Counted from the first letter of the stretch, positions 55,540-64,000 are shown. The stretch is 64,000 nucleotides of DNA from Paenibacillus phytorum (GCF_013141715.1 NZ_WHOA01000025.1:1-64000); one strand, 5' to 3'. Program-made: numbers and translations. The notes: generated by a model from the sequence alone, not told the origin.

Positions 55540-56503
55540 TGACCATATCCGAGAAATCGGAATCGATTGGACGAAGTTAACTGACATCATCAAAGATGTC
55601 GTTGCACTTAAAGACAAGGGTGACAGTGTACACCTCTTAAAGCCGTACTTACGATTCCGTGATCAGGCAAACCGGATTATAGCGATGCCTGCGTTTGTAG
55701 GCGGAACTATCGAGATGTCGGGAATTAAGTGGATTGCAAGCTTTCCGAATAATAGCCGCCTCGGCCTTCCTAGAGCGCATAATACCATTATTCTAAATAG
55801 GCCTACTACCGGTGAGCCTCTGGCATTTATCCACAGCGGCTTGCTGAATGGCTTGCGAACAGCTGCGGTGAGCGGTGTTATGCTTAGCCATTACATCGCT
55901 GCCAGGCAGCCTGTTGATTTGCGCATCTGTGTGATAGGGTGGGGACCTATTGGTCGGTTGCACCTCGATATGTGTATCGCGTTATTCGGAGAAAAGATTA
56001 AACGGGTGACAGTGTACGATCTGAAGGGTATAGATCCAAGCACGATTCCGGCTGCCGTTCAAGGGATTACTGACATCACAAGCGATTGGCGGTCCGGTTA
56101 TCGAAGCGCTAATGTAATTGCCACATGTACAGTATCTGCACAAAGGTATATCGACGAGGCTCCGCCAAAAGGGGCGCTGCTGCTCAATATATCGCTAAGG
56201 GATTATAAGCCGCAAAGTGTGGCCAAGGTGAATGGGATCATTGTGGATGATTGGCGAGAGGTGTGTCGTGAAAATACGGATATCGAGCAGCTGCATCTGT
56301 TGTATGATTTACAGGAATCAGGTGTTCTAACGTTAGCTGATATTGTGCTGCGTAATGGATTAGCAGCTATTACCGCGGAGGAGCCCATTTACTTCAATCC
56401 GATGGGTTTAGGCGTCTTTGATATTGCTTTAGCGGGGCACTATTGGAAGGAAGCGTTGCAGATGGACAAAGGCATAAGATTAGAGAGTAGTCGATCTGTT
56501 TGA
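55523..56503 (+). CDS. N-(2-amino-2-carboxyethyl)-L-glutamate dehydrogenase (SbnB-like)
   Basis: NAD-dependent oxidoreductase of the ornithine cyclodeaminase/mu-crystallin family, 326 residues, predicted to split the SbnA product into L-2,3-diaminopropionate and 2-oxoglutarate. IKWIASFPNN, GLLNGLRTAAVSG and the Rossmann motif VIGWGPIGRLHLD are visible, and DDWREVCRENTD follows. ATG 55523 has GGGAG eight bases upstream; ATG 55508 is also in frame. Last gene of the three-gene operon, with a terminator at 56518. Confidence 0.85.
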   Translation: MIYLHDDHIREIGIDWTKLTDIIKDVVALKDKGDSVHLLKPYLRFRDQANRIIAMPAFVGGTIEMSGIKWIASFPNNSRLGLPRAHNTIILNRPTTGEPLAFIHSGLLNGLRTAAVSGVMLSHYIAARQPVDLRICVIGWGPIGRLHLDMCIALFGEKIKRVTVYDLKGIDPSTIPAAVQGITDITSDWRSGYRSANVIATCTVSAQRYIDEAPPKGALLLNISLRDYKPQSVAKVNGIIVDDWREVCRENTDIEQLHLLYDLQESGVLTLADIVLRNGLAAITAEEPIYFNPMGLGVFDIALAGHYWKEALQMDKGIRLESSRSV

Positions 56504-56517
56504 TGTGAAAAGTAGCA

Positions 56518-56548
56518 GCACTGGCCTTGGTGGCACAGTGCTTTTTTT
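56518..56548 (+). terminator. Terminator of the diaminopropionate operon
   Basis: GCACTG (56518-56523) pairs with CAGTGC (56536-56541), followed by seven T. Confidence 0.75.
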
Positions 56549-56737
56549 GACATTTGATAGGGGGGAAATAGGAAATGGGAAACAGGGAATTGGGAAGGCG
56601 AGTTGTACAGCGTGGAGCAATTTTCTTGATTTCTTCTGGGCGAGCCCAGAATGCTGTATGTTGGAGACCGTAGATTCATTCTCACAACTGGCAGGCATAA
56701 CACCAAAATTCGATTTTTGAGTCGCTCGGCAGCTAAT

Positions 56738-56920
56738 GTTGCATTTTCTACAACAATTCACAAGCCCAAAGGCTGTTTTGCAGCTTGAAGTTGCAGTTTG
56801 TACAACATTTCGAGACCATTTCGTACGAAATGGCTTGATTAGGGACAAATTGTTGTACAAGATGCAACATCGAGGGGGAAGAGGTGGGATATAGGCTGGA
56901 ATTGTTGCACTTTTTACAAC
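56738..56920. repeat. 183-bp element of four 17-bp palindromes, copy 2 (inverted)
   Basis: Palindromes GTTGYA-N5-TRCAAC at 56738-56754, 56790-56806, 56852-56868 and 56904-56920, spaced 52, 62 and 52 bp, with a perfect central palindrome CCATTTCGTACGAAATGG (56816-56833). Read on the minus strand it aligns along its whole length with 35657-35839 and a few bases beyond. The rest of 56549-57045 shows no gene. Confidence 0.88.
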
Positions 56921-57045
56921 ATCATTTCGACCGTGAAGATGGTTTCATTCATCCGGCAACCTCTAATGAGCCTATAATACGATGAATTCCGATTTAAGAC
57001 ATCTCTATGTAGAACAATATTCGATGAATGAATCGGCGGACTGGG

Positions 57046-57144
57046 TTATCCACATAATTGCCCACAATTCCACAGGGTAAAAAGTCCCGTTGTGCATAAC
57101 TTTCATGTACAGTGTCAACATATCCACAGATAAAGATATCCACA
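57046..57144. other. DnaA-box cluster
   Basis: A perfect TTATCCACA (57046-57054), an inverted TTATGCACA (57091-57099) and two ATATCCACA (57120-57128, 57136-57144) in under 100 bp. The cluster lies upstream of the oxidoreductase gene, not near any dnaA or dnaN, so it is not evidently the origin. Confidence 0.5.
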
Positions 57145-57171
57145 AAGAAAGTTTGGTTATGAAATCGTATC

Positions 57172-57198
57172 TGTCACAAAACACATCCCTATTTCGCC
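57172..57198 (+). promoter_or_regulatory. ECF41-type promoter for the oxidoreductase gene
   Basis: TGTCACA (57172-57178), 16 bp, CGCC (57195-57198). The published ECF41 motif is TGTCACA with a CGTC-type -10 element at this spacing. The gene for an ECF41-like sigma factor is the next gene but one. Confidence 0.6.
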
Positions 57199-57233
57199 TT
57201 ATAAATGAAAAGCGAAAACGGAGGGTGATGAAC

Positions 57234-58511
57234 ATGAGGAAATACGACACAGCGATTATTGGTGGAGGCTTAGCTGGATTAATTGCGGCAATTGAACTAG
57301 CTAAGGCTGGAAATAAAGTGGTTATTTTGGAGAAGTCGGGGCGCTTGGGCGGCAGGGCCATTACGAATAAGAAAAATGGTGTTTTCTTTAATTTAGGCGG
57401 GCATGCGTTATACCGCGCTGGGAAAGCGTACTCGATTTTACAAGAGCTTGGAGTTTCCATAGATGGGGGGGCGCCTTCATCCAAAGTGAACGCCATCTGG
57501 AACAAACAAATTCTTCCTATGCCAGCGAGCCCGATCAGTATGTTATCTTCTAAGCTTCTATCATGGTCTGGCAAAATGACTCTCCTGCGACTGGTGATGA
57601 AGTTAAACAAAATCGACTCAACCACATTAAGAAATTCAACACTGAGGGATTGGGCTGAAGGTGAGATTCCTGATCCGATGGTGCGTCATATTTTCTATGC
57701 GCTGTGCAGAACTGCCACATACACGCACGATCCAGACTATCAGCTGGCCGGTCCCGTACTCGCACAAGTACAGCGTTCACTTAAGGGAGTCCTATACCTC
57801 CATGGCGGCTGGCAAACGATTGTGGATCAGCTTCACGACAAAGCGGTTCAAGCGGGAGTGCATATCGTTAGCGGCAAAGATGTGAAAGAGATCGTGCATC
57901 AAGATGGCAAGGTTCAAAAGCTTAAACTTACTGATGAAGAATATATAGAAATCTCAAACGTGATCAGTACCGCTTCCGCTTCTGAGACCTACAGGCTCGT
58001 TCGTGATGCGGATCACACGGTATTGAAACGGTGGAAGGATGAGGCGCGTCCATCGAAAGCGGCATGCCTTGATTTAGGATTGAAGAAGCTGCCCGTCGGC
58101 GGACGAGATGTTGCCATCGCTCTGGATCAACCCATCTTTTTCTCCCATCATACCTTCCGTGCCAAATTAAGTGATGACGGTACATTGGTTGTGCATTTGG
58201 TGAAGTATAACGGACCTGGGGAAAGCGATCCTAAGGCAGACGAGCAGATGCTAACCGCTACCATGAATACACTTCATCCAGGCTGGGAACAAGAAGTTGT
58301 CGCAAGACAGTTCCTACCCAATATTACGGTTGTCCATGACTATATGCATATAGGTAAATCAGATAGGTTTACAGGTCCGGCTGTTGAGGGTATACGTGGC
58401 CTTTATGTAGCCGGGGACTGGGTCAGTCATGGTGAAATGCTCGCTGACACGTCGGCCGCAAGCGCCAAACGAGCGGCAGAGGCTATTTTAAAAGATAGCC
58501 ACATAGCGTAA
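57234..58511 (+). CDS. FAD-dependent oxidoreductase, phytoene-desaturase-like
   Basis: 425-residue flavoprotein. Dinucleotide-binding motif AIIGGGLAGLIAAIELAKAGNKVVILEKSGRLGGRA at the N-terminus (residues ~6-40), and the C-terminal FAD motif GLYVAGDWVSHGEMLADTSAASAKRAAEAI. It belongs to the amine-oxidase/phytoene-desaturase group; substrate unknown. ATG 57234 lies eight bases after GGAGGG; ATG 57228 is only two bases away and the frame opens at 57090. Forty bases separate it from the sigma factor gene. It carries an ECF41-type promoter, so it is the likely target of that sigma. Confidence 0.85.
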   Translation: MRKYDTAIIGGGLAGLIAAIELAKAGNKVVILEKSGRLGGRAITNKKNGVFFNLGGHALYRAGKAYSILQELGVSIDGGAPSSKVNAIWNKQILPMPASPISMLSSKLLSWSGKMTLLRLVMKLNKIDSTTLRNSTLRDWAEGEIPDPMVRHIFYALCRTATYTHDPDYQLAGPVLAQVQRSLKGVLYLHGGWQTIVDQLHDKAVQAGVHIVSGKDVKEIVHQDGKVQKLKLTDEEYIEISNVISTASASETYRLVRDADHTVLKRWKDEARPSKAACLDLGLKKLPVGGRDVAIALDQPIFFSHHTFRAKLSDDGTLVVHLVKYNGPGESDPKADEQMLTATMNTLHPGWEQEVVARQFLPNITVVHDYMHIGKSDRFTGPAVEGIRGLYVAGDWVSHGEMLADTSAASAKRAAEAILKDSHIA

Positions 58512-58551
58512 AATTGCCATATCATCTAAATAGAGTGAGGAGCTGTGCGAT

Positions 58552-59451
58552 ATGGAGTTAGCCGGATCTTCCGAGCAGGTGTATACATCATATAAACCGC
58601 TTTTGTTCTCACTTGCTTATCGAATGATGGGGAGTGTCATGGATGCTGAGGATGTCGTGCAGGAGGCATTTCTATATGTGAATGAGACGAATCCGGCGCA
58701 TGTCCACAATCCTAAAGCGTATTTATGCAAAATCGTTACCAATCGGTGTATCGATAAGCTGCGCTCCGCCAGCAAAAAGCGCGAGGTCTATGTAGGTCCG
58801 TGGCTGCCGGAACCACTTATCATGAGTGCTGACAACCAGACAGAACCTGATCGCTATTATTCGCAAAAAGAGTCCCTTTCGACCGCGTACCTATTGCTGC
58901 TGCAGCAGCTGTCTTGGGTAGAGAGGGCGGTATTCTTATTGAGAGAGGTACTCCAATACGAGTATGACGAAATTGCCGAGATTGTTGGGAAAAGCAGCAC
59001 CAATTGCCGGCAAATTTTCCGCAGAGCCAAGAGTGCCATCAGCAGCTTTCCGGATCGTGGTGATGATCCAAAGGTGCTGCAGAAGCAGCCTGTAATGGAA
59101 CAAACTTCAGCCGCCGTGGAACAGTTCGTGCAGGCGTTAGTATCTGGCAACATCGGTCAGTTGTTGAGCATCGTCAAAACGGATGCCGTCCTTTACTCTG
59201 ACGGTGGAGGTAAGGTTAAAGCGGCTGTTAAGCCTATTATGGGGGCGGAACGTATCGCCATGTTCATGTCAGGGGTGCTCTCCAAAGTGCCGCCTGGCTT
59301 CAGTTATTCATTAGCAACTGTGAATGGTCAAATGGGTATTGTGGCTTACAATGATGGCCTACCATACAATGTAATTTCCTTTCATGTTGTTGATGGCCAG
59401 ATAGCTGCTATCTATCTCGTAATTAATCCTGACAAGTTGAGGCATTTATAA
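58552..59451 (+). CDS. ECF41-type (SigJ-like) RNA polymerase sigma factor
   Basis: 299-residue extracytoplasmic-function sigma factor with the C-terminal SnoaL-like extension that defines ECF41. Sigma-2 at ~12-75 (MDAEDVVQEAFLYV), the linker hallmark WLPEPL, sigma-4 at ~110-165 (YEYDEIAEIVGKSSTNCRQIFRRA) and the extension with SDGGGKVKA and the terminal NPDKLRHL. In this group the extension replaces an anti-sigma factor. Genes next to ECF41 factors often encode an oxidoreductase, carboxymuconolactone decarboxylase or epimerase, fitting the gene before it. GAGGAG precedes the ATG. Confidence 0.9.
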   Translation: MELAGSSEQVYTSYKPLLFSLAYRMMGSVMDAEDVVQEAFLYVNETNPAHVHNPKAYLCKIVTNRCIDKLRSASKKREVYVGPWLPEPLIMSADNQTEPDRYYSQKESLSTAYLLLLQQLSWVERAVFLLREVLQYEYDEIAEIVGKSSTNCRQIFRRAKSAISSFPDRGDDPKVLQKQPVMEQTSAAVEQFVQALVSGNIGQLLSIVKTDAVLYSDGGGKVKAAVKPIMGAERIAMFMSGVLSKVPPGFSYSLATVNGQMGIVAYNDGLPYNVISFHVVDGQIAAIYLVINPDKLRHL

Positions 59452-59465
59452 AATAGCTCCTGCTC

Positions 59466-59516
59466 AACCTTCTTTTGTATAATCTCTCTTCGGGATTGTG
59501 CGTAGGAAGGTTTTTT
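59466..59516 (+). terminator. Terminator after the sigma factor gene
   Basis: AACCTTC (59466-59472) and GAAGGTT (59506-59512) with a long internal loop, then a T run. Confidence 0.55.
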
Positions 59517-59535
59517 GTGCACTTAATAACATTAC

Positions 59536-59602
59536 CTGCACAAAATGCAGCTAAATCTCTCCAATGGGCCATTTCGGAGATAATTAACTGTACTAAATAC
59601 AT
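59536..59602. repeat. Two-palindrome relative of the 183-bp element
   Basis: CTGCA-CAAAA-TGCAG (59536-59550) and CTGTA-CTAAA-TACAT (59588-59602), again 52 bp apart, with CTAAATCTC after the first palindrome as in the copy at 35657. It looks like a diverged half of the same element. Confidence 0.45.
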
Positions 59603-59719
59603 TAAGTCCAGAAAGTGTACTCTCGCGGATCTTGAGTAAAAAGGTTTATTATGCAACAATTGGAAATTACTTGCGTCTAAGTAGTAAAAGAATCTAAAGA
59701 TTTGAGGTGCAGTAAACCA

Positions 59720-60742
59720 ATGAAGTCCATACTCTTATTGCTTGTGTTTGCATTTGGTTTGTCTAGTATCGGGGACCAAGGTGACGTCACTGTTCCTCCG
59801 ACAGAGGTGAAAAGAGTTTATGAGCTACCATCCCCGAATCCTGCAGATCCGCTGCCTGAAAACTTGCAGGATCGAATGTTCCATTTAGAAAATGTGTATA
59901 GACAATTTTCTGTTAAGCCAATGAGTATTTCTAAGTCTGAACGAGAATACCCCAATGGTGCATTTCATCTTCAGCTTATTAAGCTAGGTAATCATCGCGA
60001 GGAATTGAGCTTGCAGGAGAAAAGCCAGATTAAAGAAGCCATCTATAAGGCCACAGGAGCACGTTTCTCACTTGATATTACAACTTTGGTTATGCCGAAA
60101 GAGGAGGAGCTGGTTGGGTATATATCCGAACTGGATAAGGAGGAGCAAAAGATGCTCCTTGTTAATCCTGAGGCCTGTTTAGATAAGGAATGCAAGGAAA
60201 TAGAGAAGTTTTGGGTGAGTCTCGAAGACGATACCGTAATCGTAACGAATAACAGTGACGGTTCAAATAAGTTTGAGGATTTAAAACTAGGAGATTTGCT
60301 CCATATATGGACTACACAAGCAGTGTTACTAAGCTCTCCTCCGCAATATACAGCACTTGATATTGAGGTGGTGGAGCCTGAAGAGGAGACACCAGTTGCT
60401 CTTTCAGCATTAGTGAAGACAGATTTTAATGGCATTAAACAAATCGATGTCAGATTCGGCGACGGTAAAAAGCTGGCTATTACAGATACAAAGTCTCTTG
60501 AGGAGATATCATCAATATTGAAAAGAATTGAGCTTGTCCGAGCCAATGATAAAAGAACAATTGTTGGGTCTTTGTACGGGATGGAATTAACTATTGGGGA
60601 TACCAAGTTTCGGTATGGTACCAGTCTAAGGTTTGATAACATTAAATATAAACAAAATTCAGTCACAACCGAACTAAATGACTACATCGTAGCGCTTGGA
60701 AGAGCCAGCATTCCGAATTTATTACCTGGCATACAAAGATAA
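59720..60742 (+). CDS. Exported protein of unknown function
   Basis: Not recognised. 340 residues with an N-terminal signal sequence (MKSILLLLVFAFGLSSIG) and no further membrane helix; the remainder is hydrophilic with acidic stretches (EVVEPEEETP). There is no lipobox cysteine. ATG 59720 lies ten bases after GAGGTG; the frame opens with TTG at 59702. It is monocistronic, convergent with the Bce-type transporter, and the two share the hairpin at 60742-60790. Confidence 0.7.
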   Translation: MKSILLLLVFAFGLSSIGDQGDVTVPPTEVKRVYELPSPNPADPLPENLQDRMFHLENVYRQFSVKPMSISKSEREYPNGAFHLQLIKLGNHREELSLQEKSQIKEAIYKATGARFSLDITTLVMPKEEELVGYISELDKEEQKMLLVNPEACLDKECKEIEKFWVSLEDDTVIVTNNSDGSNKFEDLKLGDLLHIWTTQAVLLSSPPQYTALDIEVVEPEEETPVALSALVKTDFNGIKQIDVRFGDGKKLAITDTKSLEEISSILKRIELVRANDKRTIVGSLYGMELTIGDTKFRYGTSLRFDNIKYKQNSVTTELNDYIVALGRASIPNLLPGIQR

Positions 60743-60790
60743 AAAGAGCTGCTCACGAAGTCTTTGCGACTCGTAGCAGCTTTTTCTTGT
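60742..60790. terminator. Bidirectional terminator between two convergent genes
   Basis: AAAAAGAGCTGCTCACGA pairs with TCGTAGCAGCTTTTT with mismatches; A and T runs flank both sides. Confidence 0.7.
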
Positions 60791-60793
60791 TAA

Positions 60794-62740
60794 TCAAAGC
60801 GCTTTTCGGATCACTTTTTTATAGTGCAGAACGGAGAGGATGCCGAATATCGAATATAAGACGGTATACAGCACTATCACAATGATCATTGGTGTCCATA
60901 GCTCTGCACCGAAAAGAAACCATCCCGACTGGACAGCGAAATAGCTGTGGACCAGTCCGACGACCAAGGGGATTCCAAAATTAAAGATTTGTTTGATCTG
61001 AATGCCTTTTAACAAATCGTCCTGCGTAAAACCAAGCTTCCTTAAAATCGTATACGACGGCTTTTCATCTTCGCTTTCATCCATTTGTTTGAAATAAAGG
61101 ATGCAGCCGGATGTAATCAGGAAGGTTAGTCCTAGGAAGCCAACGATGAACATGATGAGTCCCATTCTATTTTTCTGGTCATTGGCCATATTTTGGCGTG
61201 AATCATAAGCGCGATTTTGATCAAAGCCCAGCTTGTGAAAAAGCTGATTTGCTTCGATAAGCTTTGCCTCATTCTCAATATCAATTCCCAGATAAATAGA
61301 TGACTCTTTTTGAATCGCGGGGTTGATATCTTGCTGTAAACGCTTGAAAACCGAATCGTCAACGATAGCAACAGGCAGGCCGCCATTCGAAAAGTACCAA
61401 GAAACGATGTATTGCTTCTCAGAGCCTACATAAGTTTGTGGAATAACGATATGCTGCCCGCTAAGTTGGATTTGGCCGGAATTTTTGAGGCTCATAAATT
61501 TTTGCAGCATGTCATTGGTGCCTGTAAATAGCGTTTGTTCGGCAGTCAGATCGGCGAATGGTACTACCTTATCACTGACAACAGGAATCGTCATGTTACT
61601 CGGATCAAGGAGAAGGCCGTCCATATTGGAAGCCAAGATATCCTTTAGATTGGCCTTGACCTGAACGACCTCAATCGAAGTATCCTTATGCTTGATTTGA
61701 TTGGCATCTAACGCGGCTTTAAATTTGTTGGCATCTTCTACATTCGTAATGGCAAAGTGAGCTGGTACGCTGTTTTGGGCCGTTTTTTCCGCAGAGTAAT
61801 AGGATATGTAGCTTAAAGATAACAAGGCGATGGAAAGTGCGGATATGGTTGTAATGACAGTCAATAACAAGGCATTCGATTTCATGCGAAACATGATGGA
61901 TGAAAGCGATAAAACCTCGCGAACATTTAAATAGCCATTTTTCTTGCTTCGAATGACGTTAAGGATTAACCGGACAGACCCTTTGTAGAATAGATAGGTT
62001 CCGATGATGACGGATGCCAGAATAAAGATCATGGCCGAAAAGAGTGCAACCATCGTCATGAAATCTCCGCTAAACAGCTTCGAGGAAACGTAGTAGCCTA
62101 ACAAAATAAGGATCAATCCCACAATCCCCATGATGGCTTCCGAAGTGGACAATCTTTTCACCTTCACTTCAGTTGAGGTAGAGACGCGAAACAACGATAA
62201 AATACTCTGTCTTTTAATGAACATATAATTGACAAGCATGATTAACAAGTAGACAGCACTAAAAATAACGAGGGTCTGGACCAGTGCTTGTAATGAAAAT
62301 TGCAGCGTTGCGGCAGCTTTAACACCAGTAATTTGAAACAAAATCATTAGGATGAGCTTAGAAACGGAAAATCCAATAAACGTCCCGACGATTAATGAAC
62401 CGAAATAAAGGATGAAGTTCTCGGTGCTAAGGATGCGGAAAATTGCGCTTTTCGTCATTCCGATTAATTGCAATAAACCGATTTCTTTACTGCGCCTTTT
62501 CACAAACATGTTGTTGGCATACAGATTAAAGATGGCGACAATCGCAACAAGTAAAATGGAAGCAGCACGAATGGATGCAGCGCCTTTAATTGTGCCCTTG
62601 GTTTGGTCTAAAGCAGGGTCATACTGCAGAGTGACAAATGCGAAATAAAGCGCGACGCTGAACATTAAGGCAAACACGTAAAGGTAGTAATGCTTGATGT
62701 TGGACTTCAGGTTTTGAACAATCAGCTGGTTAATGCTCAT
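60794..62740 (-). CDS. Bce-type ABC transporter permease
   Basis: 648-residue permease of the BceB/FtsX-like group, which detects and removes cell-wall-active peptides. Ten membrane helices are expected; the large extracellular loop between helices 7 and 8 spans residues ~325-535 and would bind peptide or its target. ATG 62740 overlaps the ATPase gene by 11 bp; the frame opens at 62761 with GTG. Together with the ATPase and the sensor kinase it forms a Bce-type resistance module. Which peptide is sensed cannot be told. Confidence 0.88.
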   Translation of the reverse strand: MSINQLIVQNLKSNIKHYYLYVFALMFSVALYFAFVTLQYDPALDQTKGTIKGAASIRAASILLVAIVAIFNLYANNMFVKRRSKEIGLLQLIGMTKSAIFRILSTENFILYFGSLIVGTFIGFSVSKLILMILFQITGVKAAATLQFSLQALVQTLVIFSAVYLLIMLVNYMFIKRQSILSLFRVSTSTEVKVKRLSTSEAIMGIVGLILILLGYYVSSKLFSGDFMTMVALFSAMIFILASVIIGTYLFYKGSVRLILNVIRSKKNGYLNVREVLSLSSIMFRMKSNALLLTVITTISALSIALLSLSYISYYSAEKTAQNSVPAHFAITNVEDANKFKAALDANQIKHKDTSIEVVQVKANLKDILASNMDGLLLDPSNMTIPVVSDKVVPFADLTAEQTLFTGTNDMLQKFMSLKNSGQIQLSGQHIVIPQTYVGSEKQYIVSWYFSNGGLPVAIVDDSVFKRLQQDINPAIQKESSIYLGIDIENEAKLIEANQLFHKLGFDQNRAYDSRQNMANDQKNRMGLIMFIVGFLGLTFLITSGCILYFKQMDESEDEKPSYTILRKLGFTQDDLLKGIQIKQIFNFGIPLVVGLVHSYFAVQSGWFLFGAELWTPMIIVIVLYTVLYSIFGILSVLHYKKVIRKAL

Positions 62741-63500
62741 TGTGCACCCCGCCCAGAACACCCTGTGTCTTCATGATGTCTTGAAAGAAGGCCTGTCTGG
62801 ATTCTTGACCTTTATATAATTGGGTATAGATTTGTCCGTCCTTAATAAAGATGACTCTGCTGCTGTAGCTGGCGGCGACTGAATCATGGGTAACCATTAC
62901 GATGGTTGCTTTCCGTCGTTGATTCAGTTCATTAAGCTTATTAAGTAAATCGGATGCGGATTTGGAATCGAGTGCACCGGTGGGCTCGTCGGCGAAAATA
63001 ATACTTGGTTCATGAACAAATGCTCTTGCGGCAGAGGTCCGCTGTTTCTGTCCGCCTGAGATTTCGTTAGGATACTTATCCTTAATTTCAAAAATGCCGA
63101 GCTCTGTTGCTACCGCTTGAAACTTGTGATCGGCTTCTTGCTTCGAGGCTTTGGTAATGGATAGCGGCAAAAGGATATTCTCCTTAACCGTCAAAGTATC
63201 CAGCAGGTTATAGTCCTGAAAGATAAACCCCAGATGATGCTTGCGGAATTCAGCCAACTGCTTCTCTTTCATGGCAGTAATTTCTTGGCCTTCGATTTTA
63301 ATGGAGCCTTGACTTAGCCTGTCAATCGAAGAAAGTACATTGAGAAGGGTTGTTTTCCCTGAGCCTGATGCCCCCATGATGCTCACGAAATCCCCTTTTT
63401 CAATACTGATATCCAGGCCCTTGAGCACCTCTTGCTTATTAAGCTTATTGCCATAGCTTTTATGGATTTTGGTTGCTTCCAAAATATTCATATCATTCAC
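62730..63500 (-). CDS. Bce-type ABC transporter ATPase
   Basis: 256-residue ATPase of the MacB/BceA-like group. Walker [14 protein letters not shown]-loop [10 protein letters not shown], signature [15 protein letters not shown] (the RTSAARAF variant typical of BceA-like proteins), Walker [14 protein letters not shown] and MVTHDSVAA are all present. The start has GAGGAGTGA ahead of it. It is coupled to the permease by overlap and lies 90 bp after the sensor kinase gene. Confidence 0.92.
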   Translation of the reverse strand: MNDMNILEATKIHKSYGNKLNKQEVLKGLDISIEKGDFVSIMGASGSGKTTLLNVLSSIDRLSQGSIKIEGQEITAMKEKQLAEFRKHHLGFIFQDYNLLDTLTVKENILLPLSITKASKQEADHKFQAVATELGIFEIKDKYPNEISGGQKQRTSAARAFVHEPSIIFADEPTGALDSKSASDLLNKLNELNQRRKATIVMVTHDSVAASYSSRVIFIKDGQIYTQLYKGQESRQAFFQDIMKTQGVLGGVHNEH

Positions 63501-63574
63501 TCCTCTTCTACGATAGCTTTATTATAAAAAGCTTCGCATCCTTTTTCCTTCGATTGAACGAACAAAGAAGAAAG

Positions 63575-63598
63575 GCATGTGACAATGTTGTCACATGC
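63575..63598 (-). other. Perfect hairpin at the end of the sensor kinase gene
   Basis: GCATGTGACA-ATGT-TGTCACATGC overlaps the stop codon of the kinase gene. On the minus strand it is followed by TTTCTTC, so it may attenuate read-through into the transporter genes. Confidence 0.5.
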
Positions 63599-64000
63599 CC
63601 GTAATCCGGACGGTTTCATTTGGTTGTGGAAAGGTGAGTGTAAAGGTTGTTCCCCCGCCTGCTTCTGAATGTACAGCAATATGGATGAGTAAGGCCTGCG
63701 CCGCTTTTTGGGCCAAATATAAGCCCATACCTGTTGCAGCGCTGTCCTGATGCCAAGTCGTAGAAGTAAAGCCTTTATCAAAGATACGAGGCAGATCTTT
63801 TGGGTTGATGCCACGGCCGTGGTCTTTGACCTCGAGCACCGTACGCTCATGCTTCTGGTAGCTCTTTACTATGATATCCGACGAGTCGCTGTCGCTGTAT
63901 TTCACGGCGTTCGTTAAGAGCTGCCGTAGGATAAAGGCTAACCATTTCGCATCGCTGAGCACTTTCGTGACTTCGAATTGTACGTCAAAGCCAATTCCTT
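63591..64000 (-). CDS. Sensor histidine kinase (BceS-like), C-terminal part
   Basis: Partial; the gene continues beyond the window's right end. The visible ~136 residues are the HATPase_c domain: N box RQLLTNAVKYSDS, G1 VKDHGRGINPKDLPRIFDKGF, G2 TGMGLYLAQKAAQ, ending in LTFPQPNETVRITGM. In Bce modules the kinase lacks a large sensor loop and is activated by the transporter; the location directly upstream of the ATPase gene fits. The response regulator gene would lie outside the window. Confidence 0.88.
   Translation of the reverse strand, partial: GIGFDVQFEVTKVLSDAKWLAFILRQLLTNAVKYSDSDSSDIIVKSYQKHERTVLEVKDHGRGINPKDLPRIFDKGFTSTTWHQDSAATGMGLYLAQKAAQALLIHIAVHSEAGGGTTFTLTFPQPNETVRITGM

Noticed and set aside
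57046..57144. Replication origin
   Set aside because: DnaA boxes alone are not enough: there is no dnaA, dnaN, rpmH or AT-rich unwinding region next to them.

Overview
The window looks like the chromosome of a spore-forming Bacillales member, most likely Paenibacillus or a close relative. This rests on protein families and on strong AGGAGG-type ribosome sites, not on a database match. Spore markers are a complete GerA-GerB-GerC germinant receptor operon, the cortex-lytic enzyme SleB, a YheC/D-type ATP-grasp protein and a 41-residue gene behind a forespore-type (sigma-G-like) promoter. No tRNA, rRNA, prophage, insertion sequence or CRISPR array was seen.

Layout. 0.2-5 kb: sodA, a small unknown gene and the germination operon. 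5-13 kb: acetyltransferase, DUF402 protein, lepB, queG, ogt, HD-GYP protein, YneF protein, TetR regulator, folE and a dGTPase-like gene. 13.2-13.8 kb: five copies of a 112-bp tandem repeat. 14-23.7 kb: a membrane-anchored hydrolase, an IclR regulator, a cation efflux protein, sleB, acnA, a cysteine amidase and ddl. 24-32.8 kb: uvsE, fabI, an inositol-phosphatase family gene, a glycerol locus whose glpF is broken while glpK is intact, kdgK-kdgA and a VOC-DinB fusion. 33-40.5 kb: helD, a GntR regulator and a GH38 alpha-mannosidase. 40.6-48.2 kb: the small forespore candidate, gltB, about 900 bp of simple and tandem repeats, and hemL. 48.4-53 kb: an LCP cell-wall ligase, a three-gene ABC exporter and the YheC/D-like gene. 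53.3-56.5 kb: a compact operon (adenylate-forming enzyme, SbnA-like, SbnB-like) predicted to make L-2,3-diaminopropionate. 57-59.5 kb: a FAD oxidoreductase and an ECF41-type sigma factor whose recognition motif lies upstream of the oxidoreductase. 60.8-64 kb: a Bce-type ABC transporter and the end of its sensor kinase.

The intergenic DNA holds most of what is unusual. A ~183-bp element of four 17-bp palindromes occurs twice with identical 52/62/52-bp spacing, and a two-palindrome relative lies at 59.5 kb. Almost the same 17-bp palindrome lies in the iclR promoter and the acnA leader, suggesting a shared regulator. A perfect hairpin separates the gltB ribosome site from its start codon. Other signals are a DnaA-box cluster, a GlpP-type leader with a cre site before glpF, and short palindromic repeats at three loci.

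All coordinates, palindromes and reading frames were read by eye. Family names come from recognised motifs and have not been checked by search.
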